A stretch of 6,800 nucleotides of DNA from an uncultured Saprospiraceae bacterium (GTDB lineage Bacteria > Bacteroidota > Bacteroidia > Chitinophagales > Saprospiraceae): assembly GCA_937952155.1 (NCBI GenBank), contig CALFYH010000343.1:1-6800 (forward strand). The letters are read 5' to 3'. Below the pieces are notes generated by a model that had not been told where the DNA came from, did not search any database, and worked only from the letters and a program-made list of their open reading frames with translations. The position numbers were made by a program, and so were the translations under genes. Below are positions 5,150 through 6,800 of the stretch, one piece after another (positions within the stretch are counted from its first letter, which is position 1; each line of letters starts with the position of its first letter).

Positions 5150-6541
5150 ATGTTAGATAACACAAATAGTTGGAAAGATAAAATGCAAGGGTTGAAAAAC
5201 CATGCCTCGCCGATAGATCTACCTTTGGAATGGGAAGCATTGGAAAGTAGAATGGATAAAAGAAAGCGACGCAAAATCATTTTCTGGCTATGGCCAATGA
5301 TGCTTGGTTTGGTGGTAATTTTGGGATATTTCTTTATGAAAAACAAAACACAACATGTGTCTCCTACCCTATTGCAATCCAATGAAAAAACTGTTGCCAC
5401 AGACCATGAAAATAAGATTCCAACCTTAAATGAAAACATAAGTCAAAGCAATCAATTTTCTAATGTAATCAAGGACGAATCAACCACAAAAAAAGAATCA
5501 AAAATTCACACATCAAAGGAAACGAATTCATTGTCATCAAAAACTGAAAAGAAAGCCGTATCATCTGAAAAGCAAGTTTTTCCAAATGAAATCCAAGACC
5601 TGCACATTACAAATCCATTGCAATCAAAAGTTATCAATACACCACAAACAATGGACGAAATAGCAGCCTCGACTCCTATGAATCAGCAAACGGACGATTT
5701 CCAATTTATTGATAATCATACTAATATATTAGAGAAAGTAGGTATATCCTATTTACCACTGACCACGATTGGCGCAATACTTCACAATGCGCAACACCCA
5801 AATTTGTCACATCCGATGATAGTCGTCCAAAAAGAACCTAAACCTTTTTTTGTAGATGTACGCACGATGACAGGACTTTCGAAGTACAATTATAAAAGCC
5901 TAACAGACGAAAACTTCGCCCTTGTAAGTCAAAGAAAATCCAACGAACGCACTTTGGAACATGTAGGTGGAAGATTGACCATTGGTAAAACTTTTAATCA
6001 TCAGTGGTATGCATCTGTAGGCATGTCTTACACAAAATTAAATGAAAAATGGCACAGTAGCCGATTTGATACCACTGATATTACAGTCCAAAATCAAGTC
6101 TTGGAAACTTACACCAATCATCTTGGACAAGTGGTAGAACAAACTGGAAGCAAACATGCAAAACAAATCTCCAAAGTTACTCAAACACGTTACAATGCTA
6201 TAGAGCTAATATCTGCAACAATAGCTCTTGGCAAATTCTTTAAAGTCCATAAAATGCGATGGGCTGTAGAAGTCAACATGTCCATTCCTACTTATACCAA
6301 ATTTAGTGGTCAGGTCTTGGACAATAAAGGGAAAATGATGGATCTGAATGAAGTCTATCAACCCTTTAACTCTTTACAATATGGTATGCATACATCCTAT
6401 ATATATCCGGTGTCCGGAAACCTGGCTATATATGGCGGATACGATTATAACTTTTCCAGATTGAGAAGCGATTTGGGATACTTTAGAACACATCATCTTC
6501 ATTCCTTATCATTGGGTATGAAGTATTTTATCAACAACTAA
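5150..6541 (+). CDS. Anti-sigma-like protein spanning both membranes (Dma-type): TM helix, linker, outer-membrane beta-barrel
   Basis: A 463-residue protein whose ATG follows the sigma factor stop by one base. Residues 1-42 are a short cytosolic part with W8, the 'LPLEWEALESRM' segment (24-35) and a basic cluster K37-K42. Residues 43-62 form one transmembrane helix ('IIFWLWPMMLGLVVILGYFF'), with positive charges on the inner side. Residues about 64-230 are a low-complexity linker rich in K, S, T, N and Q, probably disordered in the periplasm. Residues about 233-463 alternate like an outer-membrane barrel: 'FFVDVRTMTGLSKYNY', 'VGGRLTIGKTF', 'QWYASVGMSYTKL', 'IELISATIALGKFF', 'RWAVEVNMSIPTYTKF', 'NLAIYGGYDYNF', and a closing strand 'HSLSLGMKYFI' with the usual terminal aromatic. 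This order matches dual membrane-spanning anti-sigma factors described in Bacteroides thetaiotaomicron, which pair with an adjacent ECF factor. No zinc anti-sigma H-x3-C-x2-C motif is present and the cytosolic part is short. The anti-sigma role rests on gene order and architecture and is inferred. Confidence 0.8.
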   Translation: MLDNTNSWKDKMQGLKNHASPIDLPLEWEALESRMDKRKRRKIIFWLWPMMLGLVVILGYFFMKNKTQHVSPTLLQSNEKTVATDHENKIPTLNENISQSNQFSNVIKDESTTKKESKIHTSKETNSLSSKTEKKAVSSEKQVFPNEIQDLHITNPLQSKVINTPQTMDEIAASTPMNQQTDDFQFIDNHTNILEKVGISYLPLTTIGAILHNAQHPNLSHPMIVVQKEPKPFFVDVRTMTGLSKYNYKSLTDENFALVSQRKSNERTLEHVGGRLTIGKTFNHQWYASVGMSYTKLNEKWHSSRFDTTDITVQNQVLETYTNHLGQVVEQTGSKHAKQISKVTQTRYNAIELISATIALGKFFKVHKMRWAVEVNMSIPTYTKFSGQVLDNKGKMMDLNEVYQPFNSLQYGMHTSYIYPVSGNLAIYGGYDYNFSRLRSDLGYFRTHHLHSLSLGMKYFINN

Positions 6542-6554
6542 AATTAATTAGAAA

Positions 6555-6800
6555 ATGAAAAATAGTTTAACTTTCATCTTGCTTTGGCTGTCCATCTTCC
6601 TGACAGCACAACAACAATCAGGTATCATTAAGGTCAATGTAGAAGACGGCTGCGGCAATGCATTTGATAAACCTGTAACCATAGATTTGTACCAGACCAT
6701 TGGTTCTAATGCAACAAAACTCACATCCAGTAACATTCATCCTGCTACCTTTGACAATTTGGATCCAGGATACACGTATGAAGTTAGAATCTCTTCTTCG
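6555..6800 (+). CDS. Secreted protein with prealbumin/CNA-B-like beta-sandwich start (3' truncated by window)
   Basis: An ATG at 6555 opens a frame that stays open to the window end (82 codons). Residues 1-18 are a signal peptide (K2, hydrophobic 'LTFILLWLSIFLTA') with probable cleavage before Q19. The mature part reads 'SGIIKVNVEDGCGNAFDKP', 'VTIDLYQTIG', 'ATFDNLDPGYTYEVRI': a beta-sandwich pattern in which a 'F-x-N-L-x-P-G-Y-x-Y-x-V' strand closes the fold, as in CNA-B and carboxypeptidase-regulatory-like domains. The leader is A-rich (GAAA just before ATG). It begins 13 bases after the anti-sigma-like gene with no terminator between, so it belongs to the same operon. The D-x-C-G motif (D31, C33, G34) also occurs twice in the lipoprotein that heads the operon. 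The remainder, and any C-terminal sorting domain, lies outside. Function not assignable; a secreted or surface adhesive or structural role is only a guess. Confidence 0.75.
   Translation, partial: MKNSLTFILLWLSIFLTAQQQSGIIKVNVEDGCGNAFDKPVTIDLYQTIGSNATKLTSSNIHPATFDNLDPGYTYEVRISSS

Noticed and set aside
4063..5439. Minus-strand open frames opposite the lipoprotein, sigma and anti-sigma genes
   Set aside because: All are shorter than the + strand genes they overlap and show no recognisable domain; they are shadows of AT-rich coding sequence.
1..6800. CRISPR arrays, tRNA/rRNA genes, insertion sequences, att sites
   Set aside because: No spaced direct repeats, no cloverleaf-like segments, no transposase or integrase sequence and no terminal inverted repeats were seen by eye on either strand.

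Overview
The window looks like a chromosomal segment of a member of the Bacteroidota. Starts lack purine-rich Shine-Dalgarno sequences and sit behind A-rich leaders. Promoter-like TAnnTTTG boxes (the Bacteroidota -7 element) lie close to several starts. The protein families also fit: a DUF4197 lipoprotein, a MORN/TonB_C protein, and an ECF sigma factor paired with a membrane-spanning anti-sigma-like protein that carries an outer-membrane barrel. A Saprospira/Chitinophaga-like lineage is a guess from the overall flavour; nothing here fixes the genus. Every convincing gene is on the + strand.

Layout. Bases 1-189 are the 3' end of a MoxR-family AAA+ ATPase gene. Bases 337-1044 encode a complete DUF4197 lipoprotein, closed by a long hairpin terminator at 1086-1131. 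Bases 1211-2678 form a noticeably more AT-rich stretch. It holds an unrecognised secreted beta-barrel-like protein (1211-1957) and a MORN-repeat/TonB C-terminal protein that is split into two frames by a -1 shift at about 2257 (2002-2259 and 2253-2678). A promoter-like element overlaps the end of the barrel gene and appears to serve the split gene.

Bases 2935 to 6800 look like one operon with gaps of 15, 1 and 13 bases. In order it has: a large lipoprotein with a carboxypeptidase-regulatory-like domain and a tail resembling the Bacteroidota surface-export signal; an ECF sigma factor with a GTG start; a 463-residue protein with a short cytosolic segment, one inner-membrane helix, a long low-complexity linker and a C-terminal outer-membrane beta-barrel; and the start of a secreted protein that runs off the window.

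The centre of interest is the sigma/anti-sigma pair. Its architecture matches the 'dual membrane-spanning anti-sigma factor' (Dma) type known from Bacteroides thetaiotaomicron, in which one polypeptide links the outer membrane to a cytosolic sigma factor. Here the pair is flanked by two exported proteins that share a D-x-C-G motif at the start of predicted beta-sandwich domains. These could be the regulon's product, or part of the envelope sensor; that is inference.
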